DNA of 64,000 nt, taken from contig NZ_AULA01000008.1 of assembly GCF_000425045.1 (NCBI RefSeq), positions 31,574-95,573 on the forward strand, in the 5' to 3' direction. Positions 19,072 through 27,884 of the stretch are shown in pieces. The DNA is from Acidaminococcus intestini DSM 21505. Lineage in GTDB: Bacteria; Bacillota; Negativicutes; Acidaminococcales; Acidaminococcaceae. The position numbers and the translations under genes are program-made. The notes beneath the pieces are model-generated. The model had not been told where the DNA came from. It made no database searches and saw only the letters and a list, made by a program, of their open reading frames with translations. Positions within the stretch are counted from its first letter, which is position 1. Each line of letters starts with the position of its first letter.

Positions 19072-20514
19072 ATGCGGGACCTTTTCTACGAAGCGGATAA
19101 GCTGCATGAAGAATGCGGTGTATTCGGTATCTATTCCCACAAAGACGATGTAGCACTTAATACGTACTGGGGGCTTTTTGCACTGCAGCACCGCGGTCAG
19201 GAAAGTGCGGGAATTATTGTCAGCGACGGACAGAACGTCCATGTGAAAAAGAATATGGGCCTTGTTTCCGATGTGTTCAAATCAGGACTCGAGGGTCTTG
19301 ACGGATATATTGGCATTGGTCATGTCCGTTATTCCACGACGGGCAGCAGTATGACTTACAATGTCCAGCCTTTGAAAGTGTTCTATGATGGGGGAAATCT
19401 CTGCCTGTCCCATAATGGTAACTTGACAAATGCAGCTAGCCTGCGGCAGGAGCTTGCCAAGGAAGGACACGTATTCCAGACTACGGTTGATAGCGAGGTC
19501 GTTCTGTCCCTGATTGCCCGTTCCCGCAAAAAGACCTTGGAAGAGCGCGTAGCGGAGGCTGCCAATGCAATCAAGGGTGCTTTTGCCATCCTCATCATGA
19601 GTAATGATAAACTGATTGCGTTCCGTGATCCTTATGGTTTTCGGCCTCTTTGTTTGGGACGTCTTGATCATGGCTGGGTTGTTGCCAGTGAAACCTGTGC
19701 CCTTGATTTGGTGGGTGCTCATTATGTCCGTGACATAAAACCAGGCGAGATGATTGTTATCGATGATGCTGATAAAGAGCCGACAAGCCTCATGTATGCC
19801 CAGCATCAACCAGAACACCGCGCCCATTGCATCTTTGAGTTTGTCTATTTTGCCCGTCCTGATTCCATCATGGATGGAGAAAGCATTTATTTGGCCCGTG
19901 TCAATATGGGACGTATCCTTGCCCGTGAAACTAAGGATATCAAGGCGGATATCGTTATTTCCGTTCCTGATTCAGGGACGCCGGCCGCCATTGGCTATGG
20001 CCTTGAAAAGGGAATACCTTTCCTCGAAGGATTGACAAAGAATAAATATATTGGAAGGACTTTTATCCAGCCGACGCAGAAACAGCGCCTCAACGCAGTT
20101 CGGCTGAAGCTCAATGCCAACCGCAGTTTGGTGGCGGGCAAGTCTGTCGTCATGGTTGATGATTCGATTGTCCGCGGGACGACAAGCGGCAAAATTGTCC
20201 AGCTCCTGCGTGATGCTGGGGCTAAGCAGGTCCATGTCTGTATCAGTTCTCCACCGGTCATGAATTCCTGCTATTATGGCATTGATACGTCAGAACGCAA
20301 GGAACTGATTGCTGCGACCAAGACGGAAAAAGAGATCTGTGAATACATTAAAGCTGATAGCCTGCATTATATTTCCATGGAAGGCTTACGGTCATCCCTG
20401 TCCGTCCTTGATCCGGATGATATGTGCTATGCCTGCTTCAATGCCAAGTATCCTGATGGGGCAGATGAAGAGATGAAACAAGGTTCCAAGTATCAATTTG
20501 AAATGGGCTGCTAA
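19072..20514 (+). CDS. purF: Amidophosphoribosyltransferase
   Basis: Catalyses the first committed step of purine synthesis, PRPP plus glutamine to phosphoribosylamine, 480 residues. The N-terminal nucleophile Cys is at position 15 (HEECGVFGIYS) after a short propeptide, as in the Bacillus-type enzyme. The glutaminase motif ALQHRGQESAGI and the PRPP loop VVMVDDSIVRGTT (about 359-371) are intact. The late CYACF cysteines fit the [4Fe-4S]-containing class. AAGGAGGAAC precedes the ATG. Confidence 0.96.
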   Translation: MRDLFYEADKLHEECGVFGIYSHKDDVALNTYWGLFALQHRGQESAGIIVSDGQNVHVKKNMGLVSDVFKSGLEGLDGYIGIGHVRYSTTGSSMTYNVQPLKVFYDGGNLCLSHNGNLTNAASLRQELAKEGHVFQTTVDSEVVLSLIARSRKKTLEERVAEAANAIKGAFAILIMSNDKLIAFRDPYGFRPLCLGRLDHGWVVASETCALDLVGAHYVRDIKPGEMIVIDDADKEPTSLMYAQHQPEHRAHCIFEFVYFARPDSIMDGESIYLARVNMGRILARETKDIKADIVISVPDSGTPAAIGYGLEKGIPFLEGLTKNKYIGRTFIQPTQKQRLNAVRLKLNANRSLVAGKSVVMVDDSIVRGTTSGKIVQLLRDAGAKQVHVCISSPPVMNSCYYGIDTSERKELIAATKTEKEICEYIKADSLHYISMEGLRSSLSVLDPDDMCYACFNAKYPDGADEEMKQGSKYQFEMGC

Positions 20515-20527
20515 GGAGGTACCAATC

Positions 20528-21583
20528 GTGAGTGATGAGAAAAAGAGCATTACCTATGCTGATGCCGGGGTAAACATTGATGCCGGCAACAAAGCCGTTG
20601 AACTGATGAAAGATAGTGTCCGCGCGACCTATCGTCCGGAGGTCATTGGTGACCTAGGTGGTTTTGGAGGTCTTTTTGCCCTGGGTTCCTACAAGAATCC
20701 TGTTCTTGTATCCGGCACTGATGGCGTGGGTACCAAGCTCAAGATTGCCTTCCTCATGGACCGTCATGACACCATCGGCCAGGATGCAGTCGCCATGTGT
20801 GTCAATGATATCCTTGTCCAGGGAGCGGAACCGCTCTTTTTTCTCGATTACATTGCAACGGCTAAGGTGGATTCCCAAAAGATTGCTGACATCGTTCGCG
20901 GTGTGGCCGGCGCCTGCAAAGAATCGGGCTGTGCCCTTATTGGCGGTGAAACCGCTGAAATGGCCGGCTTTTATGCCAAAGATGAATATGACATTGCCGG
21001 TTTTTCCGTCGGTGTGGTCGAACGGGACAAGATGATTACTGGTGATAAGGTAAAGGCCGGTGATGTGCTCTTGGGCCTTCCTTCCACGGGCATCCATTCA
21101 AATGGTTATTCCCTTGTTCGTAAGCTTTGCTTTGACGTGATGGGCATGAAGGTTGATACGTATATCCCTGAATTTGGCAAGACTCTCGGTGAAGAACTTC
21201 TTACACCGACCCGTCTGTATCCCCGTACGTGCCTGCCGCTCATCAAGAAGTTCGATCTCCACGGCATGGTGCATATCACGGGCGGCGGATTCTATGAAAA
21301 CATTCCTCGTATTCTTCCGGCTGACTGTGATGCCGAAGTTCATGCCGATGCGTGGGAAATGCCGGCGGTCTTCAAGAAACTCCAGGAATGGGGCAACGTG
21401 CCTTGGAAGGAAATGTACCGCACCTTTAATATGGGTGTCGGCATGGTCCTTGTTGTCGGGGCCGATGAAGCAGATGCCGTCCGTGCCCATTTGAAGGAAA
21501 ATGGGGAAACCTTCTATGAACTTGGTCATGTTGTACCTGGAACAAAGAAGACGGTCATGAAAGGCGGCGTTTTTGGTGAATAA
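20528..21583 (+). CDS. purM: Phosphoribosylformylglycinamidine cyclo-ligase
   Basis: AIR synthetase of 351 residues, closing the imidazole ring. It has the PurM signature YADAGVNIDAGNKAVELMK at the N-terminus, VSGTDGVGTKLKIAF, and GGETAEMAGFY. The start is GTG 20528, because AAGGAGGT ends 7 bases before it. An in-frame upstream ATG would place the start inside purF. Confidence 0.95.
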   Translation: MSDEKKSITYADAGVNIDAGNKAVELMKDSVRATYRPEVIGDLGGFGGLFALGSYKNPVLVSGTDGVGTKLKIAFLMDRHDTIGQDAVAMCVNDILVQGAEPLFFLDYIATAKVDSQKIADIVRGVAGACKESGCALIGGETAEMAGFYAKDEYDIAGFSVGVVERDKMITGDKVKAGDVLLGLPSTGIHSNGYSLVRKLCFDVMGMKVDTYIPEFGKTLGEELLTPTRLYPRTCLPLIKKFDLHGMVHITGGGFYENIPRILPADCDAEVHADAWEMPAVFKKLQEWGNVPWKEMYRTFNMGVGMVLVVGADEADAVRAHLKENGETFYELGHVVPGTKKTVMKGGVFGE

Positions 21584-22190
21584 AAGAAAGATCGGTGTCC
21601 TTGTTAGCGGTCGAGGAAGCAACTTGCAGGCCATCATTGATAAGATTGCGGCAGAATCCCTTCCCATTGAGATTTGCCTTGTTATCAGCGACAGTCCGGA
21701 AGCCTTTGCCCTTGAACGGGCGGCCAAAGCGGGAATCACGGGAAAGACCATTCTCCGTCAGGAGTTTAAGGATAAGGCTTCCTATGAAGCGGCCCTTGAT
21801 GCCGCCTTGCGGAATGCGGGGGTCGAGCTTGTTGTCCTTGCTGGGTTTATGCGCATCTTAAGCGGTGAATTTGTGACCAAGTGGCCTCACGCCATCATCA
21901 ATATCCATCCGGCCCTCCTGCCGAGTTTCAAAGGTCTTGACGCACAGGGGCAGGCCCTCCAGTATGGAGTCAAGATTGCTGGCTGTACCGTTCATTTTGT
22001 CGATGCCGGCATGGATTCCGGTCCAATTATTCTCCAGAGGGCGGTTCCCGTCTACGATGAGGATACACACGATACCCTTGCCGCGAGGATCCTAGTAGAA
22101 GAACATACAATCCTTCCGGAAGCTGTGAAACTATGGTGTGAAGACCGCCTGAGCGTTAAAGGGCGGAGAGTCAAGATCAGAAAGGAATAA
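21576..22190 (+). CDS. purN: Phosphoribosylglycinamide formyltransferase
   Basis: Folate-dependent GAR transformylase of 204 residues. The catalytic region [13 protein letters not shown] and [17 protein letters not shown] are conserved. The gene overlaps purM by 8 bases. GTG 21576, with AAAGGCGG about 8 bases upstream, is the best start. Confidence 0.93.
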   Translation: MNKRKIGVLVSGRGSNLQAIIDKIAAESLPIEICLVISDSPEAFALERAAKAGITGKTILRQEFKDKASYEAALDAALRNAGVELVVLAGFMRILSGEFVTKWPHAIINIHPALLPSFKGLDAQGQALQYGVKIAGCTVHFVDAGMDSGPIILQRAVPVYDEDTHDTLAARILVEEHTILPEAVKLWCEDRLSVKGRRVKIRKE

Positions 22191-22200
22191 GGTGATCGCT

Positions 22201-22791
22201 ATGGCAATCAAAAGAGCCCTCCTCAGTGTGTCTGATAAGCGTGGCATTGTAGAATTAGCCCGCTTCCTTCATGATAAAGGCATCGAAATCATTTCTACGG
22301 GCGGAACCATGAAAGCCATCGAGGATGCCGGTATTCCTGTGACCTATGTCAGTGATGTGACGGGCACGCCGGAGATGATGGACGGCCGCGTCAAGACGCT
22401 GAATCCAAAGATTCATGGCGGAATCCTTGCGGTGCGCAGCAATCCCAAACACATGGAAGATATGAAAAAGAACGGCATTAAACCGATTGATTTGGTGGTC
22501 TGCAACCTGTATCCTTTTGAAGCGACGATTGCTAAACCGAACGTGACAGAAGCGGAAGCCATCGAAAATATCGACATTGGCGGTCCCTGCATGGTTCGGG
22601 CTTCGGCAAAGAATTTCCACGATGTGGTGGTCATCACGAATCCGGATCGCTATGCCAGTCTCATGAAGATGCTTGACGAAAAAGGTGACGTGGACCTTAA
22701 GACGCGCCGGATGCTGGCCCATGAGGCTTTTGCCCATACGGCGCATTATGATACGGCCATCAGCGCCTATTTCGAGAAACTGCTGTCATAA
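22201..22791 (+). CDS. Stand-alone IMP cyclohydrolase (PurH N-terminal domain only)
   Basis: The 196 residues match the IMP cyclohydrolase (MGS-like) half of Pur[49 protein letters not shown] and [13 protein letters not shown]. Ordinary PurH is about 510 residues and carries the AICAR transformylase domain after this part. Here the frame stops cleanly after AYFEKLLS and the purD ribosome-binding site (AAGGAGG) follows at once, so it looks like a designed single-domain gene rather than a frameshift. AICAR formylation must be supplied by another gene outside the window. ATG 22201 is used; a GTG three codons earlier is possible. Confidence 0.88.
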   Translation: MAIKRALLSVSDKRGIVELARFLHDKGIEIISTGGTMKAIEDAGIPVTYVSDVTGTPEMMDGRVKTLNPKIHGGILAVRSNPKHMEDMKKNGIKPIDLVVCNLYPFEATIAKPNVTEAEAIENIDIGGPCMVRASAKNFHDVVVITNPDRYASLMKMLDEKGDVDLKTRRMLAHEAFAHTAHYDTAISAYFEKLLS

Positions 22792-22806
22792 AGGAGGCCT
22801 ATTGGT

Positions 22807-24081
22807 ATGAATGTACTCGTCATCGGCGGTGGCGGCCGCGAACATACAATTGTTTGGAAACTCGCCCAAAGTCCTAAGGTGAAGAAGCTCTATGCGATTC
22901 CTGGCGGTCCGGGGATGATGGGATTGGCAGAATGCGTTCCCATGGATGTGACCAATCTTGAAGGTCTGGCCCAGTGGGCCGAAACGCATGCCATCGACCT
23001 GACCGTAGTGGGGCCGGAAGCACCCCTTGTAGCGGGTCTCGTCGATGTCTTTGAAGCTCATGGGCTCAAGGCCTTTGGGCCTAAGGCCAAGGCGGCAGAG
23101 ATTGAAGGATCCAAGATCTTTTCCAAGGAACTGATGGAAAAGTACCACGTGCCTACGGCATTTTTCAAGGTATGCGATTCCTTGGATGAAGCGAAGGCTT
23201 ACGTTCGCGAAAAAGGGGCCCCGATTGTCATCAAGGCCGATGGACTTGCTGCCGGTAAAGGTGTCGTTGTCGCGATGACGAAAAAAGAAGCGCTGGAAGC
23301 GCTGGAAGAAATGATGGGGCAAGAGCATCGTTTTGGAAGTGCCGGGAGTCGCGTTGTCATCGAGGAATTTATGGAAGGGGAGGAATGTTCCCTTTTGTGC
23401 TTTACCGATGGCAAGACCATTGTTCCTATGATTCCAGCCCAAGACCATAAGAGGGTCTTTGATGGGGATAAGGGGCCCAATACGGGTGGCATGGGCGCTT
23501 ATGCCCCAGCACCCGTGATGACAGAGGCCCTTAAGCAAAAGACTCTGGATACGATTATTCGTCCTGTCATTGATGCTTTGGAAAAGGAAGGACGGCCTTA
23601 TTCTGGCTGTCTGTATGCAGGTCTCATGATCAGTGGGGATTCCATCAAGGTCGTTGAATTCAACTGCCGCTTTGGCGATCCGGAAACCCAGGCCGTCCTG
23701 CCTTTATTCGACGGGGACCTCGCAGAAGTGATGTATGCCTGCGCAACAGGAACCCTTCGTCCTGATATGGTGAAATGGAAATCTGGTGCTGCTGTCTGTG
23801 TTGTCATGGCAAGCGGCGGTTATCCTGGTTCCTATCCCAAGGGCATCGCCATTACGGGTCTTGAGGAAGCGTCCAAGCTCGAAGATGTCGTGGTCTTCCA
23901 TGCAGGAACCAAGGAAGTGGACGGGCAGATTGTCACAAATGGCGGCCGGGTTCTCGGAGTGACGGCTGTCGATGAAACAATCGCAAAAGCAAAGGAACGC
24001 GCTTACGGTGCTGTAGAACGCATTCATTTCGAAGGGGCCCAATATCGTAAAGATATTGCCTGGAGAGCGCTGAACCGCTGA
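22807..24081 (+). CDS. purD: Phosphoribosylamine-glycine ligase
   Basis: GAR synthetase of 424 residues, an ATP-grasp enzyme. It begins with the dinucleotide-like MNVLVIGGGGREHTIVWKLA. ATP-grasp motifs are PIVIKADGLAAGKGVVVAM and, later, VVEFNCRFGDPETQ. The PurD fingerprint DHKRVFDGDKGPNTGGMGAY is present. It is the last gene of the pur operon in this window; purC, purB, purK, purL, purQ and purS are absent here. Confidence 0.95.
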   Translation: MNVLVIGGGGREHTIVWKLAQSPKVKKLYAIPGGPGMMGLAECVPMDVTNLEGLAQWAETHAIDLTVVGPEAPLVAGLVDVFEAHGLKAFGPKAKAAEIEGSKIFSKELMEKYHVPTAFFKVCDSLDEAKAYVREKGAPIVIKADGLAAGKGVVVAMTKKEALEALEEMMGQEHRFGSAGSRVVIEEFMEGEECSLLCFTDGKTIVPMIPAQDHKRVFDGDKGPNTGGMGAYAPAPVMTEALKQKTLDTIIRPVIDALEKEGRPYSGCLYAGLMISGDSIKVVEFNCRFGDPETQAVLPLFDGDLAEVMYACATGTLRPDMVKWKSGAAVCVVMASGGYPGSYPKGIAITGLEEASKLEDVVVFHAGTKEVDGQIVTNGGRVLGVTAVDETIAKAKERAYGAVERIHFEGAQYRKDIAWRALNR

Positions 24082-24090
24082 TTGATCATA

Positions 24091-24117
24091 GGAACGGCCT
24101 TCGGGCCGTTCCTTCCC
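24091..24117 (+). terminator. Terminator of the pur operon
   Basis: Perfect 9-bp stem GGAACGGCC/GGCCGTTCC closed by a UUCG tetraloop, followed by a short TTCCC tract. Confidence 0.75.
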
Positions 24118-24164
24118 ATATCTCGCCTTTTAAGACGGGAAACGGGGAATTTGTAAAATAACTG

Positions 24165-24193
24165 TTGCATTTGTGACAGTGTAGTGATAAAAT
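24165..24193 (+). promoter_or_regulatory. Promoter of the IMP dehydrogenase gene
   Basis: TTGCAT (24165-24170), a 17-bp spacer and TAAAAT (24188-24193). Confidence 0.6.
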
Positions 24194-24222
24194 AGGGAAA
24201 ATATCTTCAAGGAGGAATGAGA

Positions 24223-25734
24223 ATGGCATTCATTTATGATGAACCTGCGCATACTTTTAGTGAATATCTGTTGGTCCCTGGGTACTCTTCCAGCGAATGT
24301 ATTCCTGCGAACGTAAGTCTCAAGACCCCTCTGGTAAAGTTTAAAAAGGGTGAAAAGCCGGCCCTTAGCCTGAACATTCCCCTTGTTTCTGCTATTATGC
24401 AGTCCGTATCCGATGATGGGATGGCGGTGGCCCTTTCCCGTGAAGGGGGCCTGTCCTTCATCTATGGATCTCAATCTGTGGAAAGCGAAGCCGCGATGGT
24501 TGCTCGCGTAAAAAGCTATAAAGCGGGATTTGTCGTAAGTGATTCCAATCTTCGCCCAGACAGCACCCTGGCCGATGTTCTTGCCTTAAAGGAAAAAACG
24601 GGACACTCTACCGTCGCAGTTACAAGCGATGGTTCCGGTCATGGTCACCTCGAAGGTATCGTAACAAGTCGTGACTATCGTGTCAGCCGCATGCATATGA
24701 CGGATCTTGTCAAGGACTTTATGACGCCAGTTTCTGAAATGGTGGTTGGCGATGCGGACATAACGCTTAAAGAAGCCAATGATGTCATTTGGGATAACAA
24801 ACTCAACACCCTTCCCATTATTGATAAAGACGGAAATCTGCTTTATATGGTCTTCCGGAAAGATTACCAGACCCACAAACAGTATCCGTTGGAGCTTCTT
24901 GATGGTCAGAAGCGCCATATGGTTGGTGCCGGGATCAACACCCGGGATTATGAACAGCGTGTTCCAGCCCTTGTCGAAGCTGGTGCTGATGTCCTTTGCA
25001 TCGATTCTTCCGAAGGATTCAGTGAATGGCAGGCACGGACCCTCAAGTGGATCCGTGACAAGTATGGCGACAAGGTGAAGGTTGGTGCCGGCAACGTTGT
25101 TGATAAGGAAGGGTTCCGCTTCCTGGCTGAAGCGGGTGCCGATTTCATCAAGATTGGTATTGGCGGCGGCTCCATCTGCATTACCCGTGAACAAAAGGGG
25201 ATTGGCCGCGGTCAGGCAACGGCTGTCATCGAAGTAGCCAAAGCCCGTGATGAATACTTTGAAGAAACAGGAATCTATGTGCCAATCTGCTCGGACGGCG
25301 GGATTGTCTATGACTATCACATGACCCTCGCCCTTGCCATGGGGGCTGATTTCATTATGCTGGGACGCTATTTTGCCCGCTTTGATGAATCCCCTACCAA
25401 GCGTGTCAATATCAACGGCACGTATATGAAGGAATATTGGGGTGAGGGTTCTGCCCGTGCCCGCAATTGGCAGCGGTATGACCTGGGCGGAGATAAGAAA
25501 CTCTCCTTTGTTGAAGGCGTAGACTCTTATGTTCCTTATGCAGGGCCGCTAAAAGAAAACGTCGGTGTCACTCTTGCCAAGATTTCCTCTACCATGTGCA
25601 ACTGTGGGGCGCTTACGATTCCTGAGCTGCAGAAAAAAGCAAAATTGACCCTTGTTTCTGCAACCAGCCTTGTCGAAGGTGGAGCCCATGACGTCGTTCT
25701 TAAGGACAGTACGTCCAATAATTATCCTAAATAA
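24223..25734 (+). CDS. guaB: IMP dehydrogenase
   Basis: Oxidises IMP to XMP, the guanine branch point, 503 residues. The catalytic loop [18 protein letters not shown] carries the active-site Cys at about residue 319. A CBS pair is inserted at about 95-215 ([11 protein letters not shown], then [14 protein letters not shown] and TLPIIDKDG). [19 protein letters not shown] and [31 protein letters not shown] are family motifs given here in part. The active-site surroundings and the N-terminus differ from the common 485-residue GuaB, so it belongs to a divergent but probably functional subgroup. ATG 24223 is 6 bases after GGAGG. Confidence 0.9.
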   Translation: MAFIYDEPAHTFSEYLLVPGYSSSECIPANVSLKTPLVKFKKGEKPALSLNIPLVSAIMQSVSDDGMAVALSREGGLSFIYGSQSVESEAAMVARVKSYKAGFVVSDSNLRPDSTLADVLALKEKTGHSTVAVTSDGSGHGHLEGIVTSRDYRVSRMHMTDLVKDFMTPVSEMVVGDADITLKEANDVIWDNKLNTLPIIDKDGNLLYMVFRKDYQTHKQYPLELLDGQKRHMVGAGINTRDYEQRVPALVEAGADVLCIDSSEGFSEWQARTLKWIRDKYGDKVKVGAGNVVDKEGFRFLAEAGADFIKIGIGGGSICITREQKGIGRGQATAVIEVAKARDEYFEETGIYVPICSDGGIVYDYHMTLALAMGADFIMLGRYFARFDESPTKRVNINGTYMKEYWGEGSARARNWQRYDLGGDKKLSFVEGVDSYVPYAGPLKENVGVTLAKISSTMCNCGALTIPELQKKAKLTLVSATSLVEGGAHDVVLKDSTSNNYPK

Positions 25735-25746
25735 GTGTACAACTGG

Positions 25747-25786
25747 CTGTGAAGAATGCGTGTCGTCTTTCTTCACAGTTTTTTTT
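25747..25786 (+). terminator. Terminator after IMP dehydrogenase
   Basis: CTGTGAAGAA pairs perfectly with TTCTTCACAG around a 12-nt loop, followed by eight T. Confidence 0.95.
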
Positions 25787-25836
25787 ATGGGTAGAATAAC
25801 TCTCCCTTATCCTCTTTTTTTAGGGCATATTTCTGT

Positions 25837-25842
25837 TATAAT
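25837..25842 (+). promoter_or_regulatory. Likely -10 element of the small secreted protein gene
   Basis: A perfect TATAAT lies 21 bp before the start codon. The -35 position holds only a T-rich stretch. Confidence 0.4.
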
Positions 25843-25863
25843 AAGAGAAAGGAGGGAAGGCCG

Positions 25864-26193
25864 ATGAAAAAACGCATACTGTCTGCTTTTTGCCTGTTAC
25901 TGTTCGTCTTTGCCCTGCCGCTTACCGGATGGACTTCTGGTGTATCCAGGGATGGGTATTTTGGAAAGATTCGTCTCAGTGGGAAGGTACGCATTGTTGA
26001 ATATAATGCCGATATCAAGGTCAAGGTCGTCAATGCTTTCCCTGACCTTAAAGTGAAAGTGGTTGACTATTTCCCGGATGAAATTGGAGAGTGGCAGTTT
26101 GTTGAATATGGTGAGGACTTTACGGTCCAATTCGTCAATAGTTTCCCTGATATTACCATTCAGTATGTATCTGCCTTTCCGGGCGTAAATTAA
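25864..26193 (+). CDS. Small secreted beta-repeat protein (septoil-knot-like)
   Basis: A 109-residue protein with a cleavable-looking signal peptide (KKR followed by a hydrophobic stretch to about residue 20). The mature part is built of short repeats: IVEYNADIKVKVV, NAFPDLKVKVV, DYFPDE, QFVEYGEDFTVQFV, NSFPDITIQYV and SAFPGVN. The alternating V-x-V-V / PD pattern resembles the DUF6150 '7(1) septoil knot' proteins, but I assign this only tentatively. GAAAGGAGGG precedes the ATG. A DUF2905 gene follows after 19 bases, so both may act in the envelope. Function is unknown. Confidence 0.6.
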   Translation: MKKRILSAFCLLLFVFALPLTGWTSGVSRDGYFGKIRLSGKVRIVEYNADIKVKVVNAFPDLKVKVVDYFPDEIGEWQFVEYGEDFTVQFVNSFPDITIQYVSAFPGVN

Positions 26194-26212
26194 AAAGGGG
26201 GAGGGCGCATCC

Positions 26213-26413
26213 ATGGGTCGATTGCTGGTTACCATTGGCATCCTATTTGTCGTGATAGGTCTTTTTGTGGAGTTTGGCCCCCATTTCCTCCCATTGGGGC
26301 ATTTGCCGGGGGACATTTCGATTACGGGAAAGCATGGCAGTTTCTATTTTCCTGTTGTCAGCTGTATTGTTGTTAGTATTGTGCTCAACGTGATCCTGTG
26401 TCTTTTTCATTGA
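26213..26413 (+). CDS. DUF2905 family small membrane protein
   Basis: A 66-residue protein with two hydrophobic segments. The family pattern is GRLLVTIGILFVVIGL, then LPLGHLPGDISI and SFYFPVVSCIVVS. The GHLPGDI and YFP motifs are the DUF2905 hallmarks. The function of this family is not known. GGGGAGGG precedes the ATG. It is likely cotranscribed with the secreted repeat protein. Confidence 0.85.
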   Translation: MGRLLVTIGILFVVIGLFVEFGPHFLPLGHLPGDISITGKHGSFYFPVVSCIVVSIVLNVILCLFH

Positions 26414-26436
26414 TAGGGGATCAATCGGGGGAAAGG

Positions 26437-26470
26437 GGGTAAGGGAACAGGTTTCCCTTATCCCTTTTCT
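26437..26470 (+). terminator. Terminator after DUF2905 gene
   Basis: GGGTAAGGGAA pairs with TTCCCTTATCCC (one bulge), followed by TTTTC. Confidence 0.75.
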
Positions 26471-26564
26471 TTACTGTGCTCATTTTGTTTCAGATTATTT
26501 CCTTTTTGGGACTACCTGCTATGATACAATAAAGAAAGAACCGTAAAAGGAGGTCCATGCCACT

Positions 26565-27200
26565 ATGACACAACAAAATCCATCCTATGCCGATTGGCAG
26601 CCGACCCTGCAGCGCGTCATGACCTATCTTGTTGGAAAAATTGAAGACTATAGCCGTGTCTGCAAGGAAAGAACAGGGGAGCCAGCCTATGAGCATTTGA
26701 TTTACCGTGTCAAAAGCATTGACAGCATGAACGAAAAGTGTGTGAGAAAGGGGCTTCCCGTATCGGCTCGCTCCGCTCTGCGGGAACTAAATGATGCCAT
26801 TGGTATTCGGATTGTCTGTCGTTTTATCGATGATATCTATACCAACCTTGAGGCCATCCGCAGCTTTACTTTCTGCCGGATCATCAAGGAAAAAGACTAT
26901 ATCAGTCACGTAAAACCGAATGGATACCGCAGTTACCACATCATTATTGAAGTGACGGCCCCTTTTGAAGACATCGATGGAAAGAATCCAGGCCGTTTTT
27001 TTGCGGAGCTGCAGCTGCGGACCATTGCCATGGATTCCTGGGCAAGTTTGGAACATGAAGTGAAATACAAACAGGATATTGAAGATCCTGCCCTTATCAT
27101 CGAAGAATTGAAACGCTGTGCTGATGAGCTTGCGGCCTGTGATCTTTCCATGCAGACCATTTCCCACCTCATCCGCAAAAATCATAAAAAGGAGTCTTAA
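26565..27200 (+). CDS. Small alarmone synthetase (RelQ/YjbM-like)
   Basis: A 211-residue single-domain GTP pyrophosphokinase that makes (p)ppGpp from ATP and GTP or GDP. Synthetase motifs are intact: RVKSIDSMNEKC, AIGIRIVCRF, KPNGYRSYHIIIE and AELQLRTIAMDSWASLEHEV. No hydrolase (HD), TGS or ACT domain is present, as is normal for this class. AAAGGAGG lies 11 bases upstream of the ATG. A two-component system starts 3 bases after its stop codon, a notable operon partner. Confidence 0.92.
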   Translation: MTQQNPSYADWQPTLQRVMTYLVGKIEDYSRVCKERTGEPAYEHLIYRVKSIDSMNEKCVRKGLPVSARSALRELNDAIGIRIVCRFIDDIYTNLEAIRSFTFCRIIKEKDYISHVKPNGYRSYHIIIEVTAPFEDIDGKNPGRFFAELQLRTIAMDSWASLEHEVKYKQDIEDPALIIEELKRCADELAACDLSMQTISHLIRKNHKKES

Positions 27201-27203
27201 GGG

Positions 27204-27884
27204 ATGAATATCTTGCTTGCTGAAGATGAAAAAGCCATGAGCATGGCCATTTCTGCTGTCCTTACCCATTCAGGCTATACGGTGGATACTGTGCAAAATG
27301 GGGCGGAAGCTGTCGAAGCGGCTGCGCAAAAGCCCTATGACTGTCTCATCTTTGATATTATGATGCCCATTAAAGATGGCGTAACGGCTCTTTCCGAAAT
27401 CCGGCAAAGCGGCAATGAAACGCCGGCAATCTTTCTTACGGCAAAATCAGAAGTCGATGACCGTATCATGGGACTAGATGCTGGCGCTGATGATTACTTG
27501 ACGAAACCCTTTGCCATGGGGGAACTGCTTGCCCGCATCCGTTCCATGACGCGGCGCCGTCAGAAGGACAGGGAAGATCTCACAACGGGTACGCTTACCC
27601 TTAAGGTCGGTGAAGGGGAACTTTCATGTACCAGCAGTGTTCGCTTATCGGCTAAGGAAACGGCCCTGATGAAACTACTCATGCTCAATGAAGGAAAAAC
27701 TCTTTCAACGGAGCTGCTCCTTTCCCATGTCTGGCAGGATGAGGAAGAAAAAGGTCCTGGCGTGGTCTGGATATATATTTCTTATCTACGGGAGAAACTT
27801 CGGGCCATCGGCAGCCATTGCACCATAGAAGGTGAGGAAAATGGCAGTTTCCGCCTTGTTTCCCAGGAGGCCGCAAATGGCTGA
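27204..27884 (+). CDS. OmpR-family response regulator
   Basis: A 226-residue protein. The receiver domain has acidic residues Glu7/Asp8, phosphorylatable Asp51 (LIFDIMMP), Thr79 and Lys101 (YLTKPF). A winged-helix DNA-binding domain follows from about 125, ending in VVWIYISYLREKLRAIGS. AAGGAG precedes the ATG. It is cotranscribed with the alarmone synthetase and overlaps the histidine kinase gene by 8 bases. Targets are unknown. Confidence 0.92.
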   Translation: MNILLAEDEKAMSMAISAVLTHSGYTVDTVQNGAEAVEAAAQKPYDCLIFDIMMPIKDGVTALSEIRQSGNETPAIFLTAKSEVDDRIMGLDAGADDYLTKPFAMGELLARIRSMTRRRQKDREDLTTGTLTLKVGEGELSCTSSVRLSAKETALMKLLMLNEGKTLSTELLLSHVWQDEEEKGPGVVWIYISYLREKLRAIGSHCTIEGEENGSFRLVSQEAANG

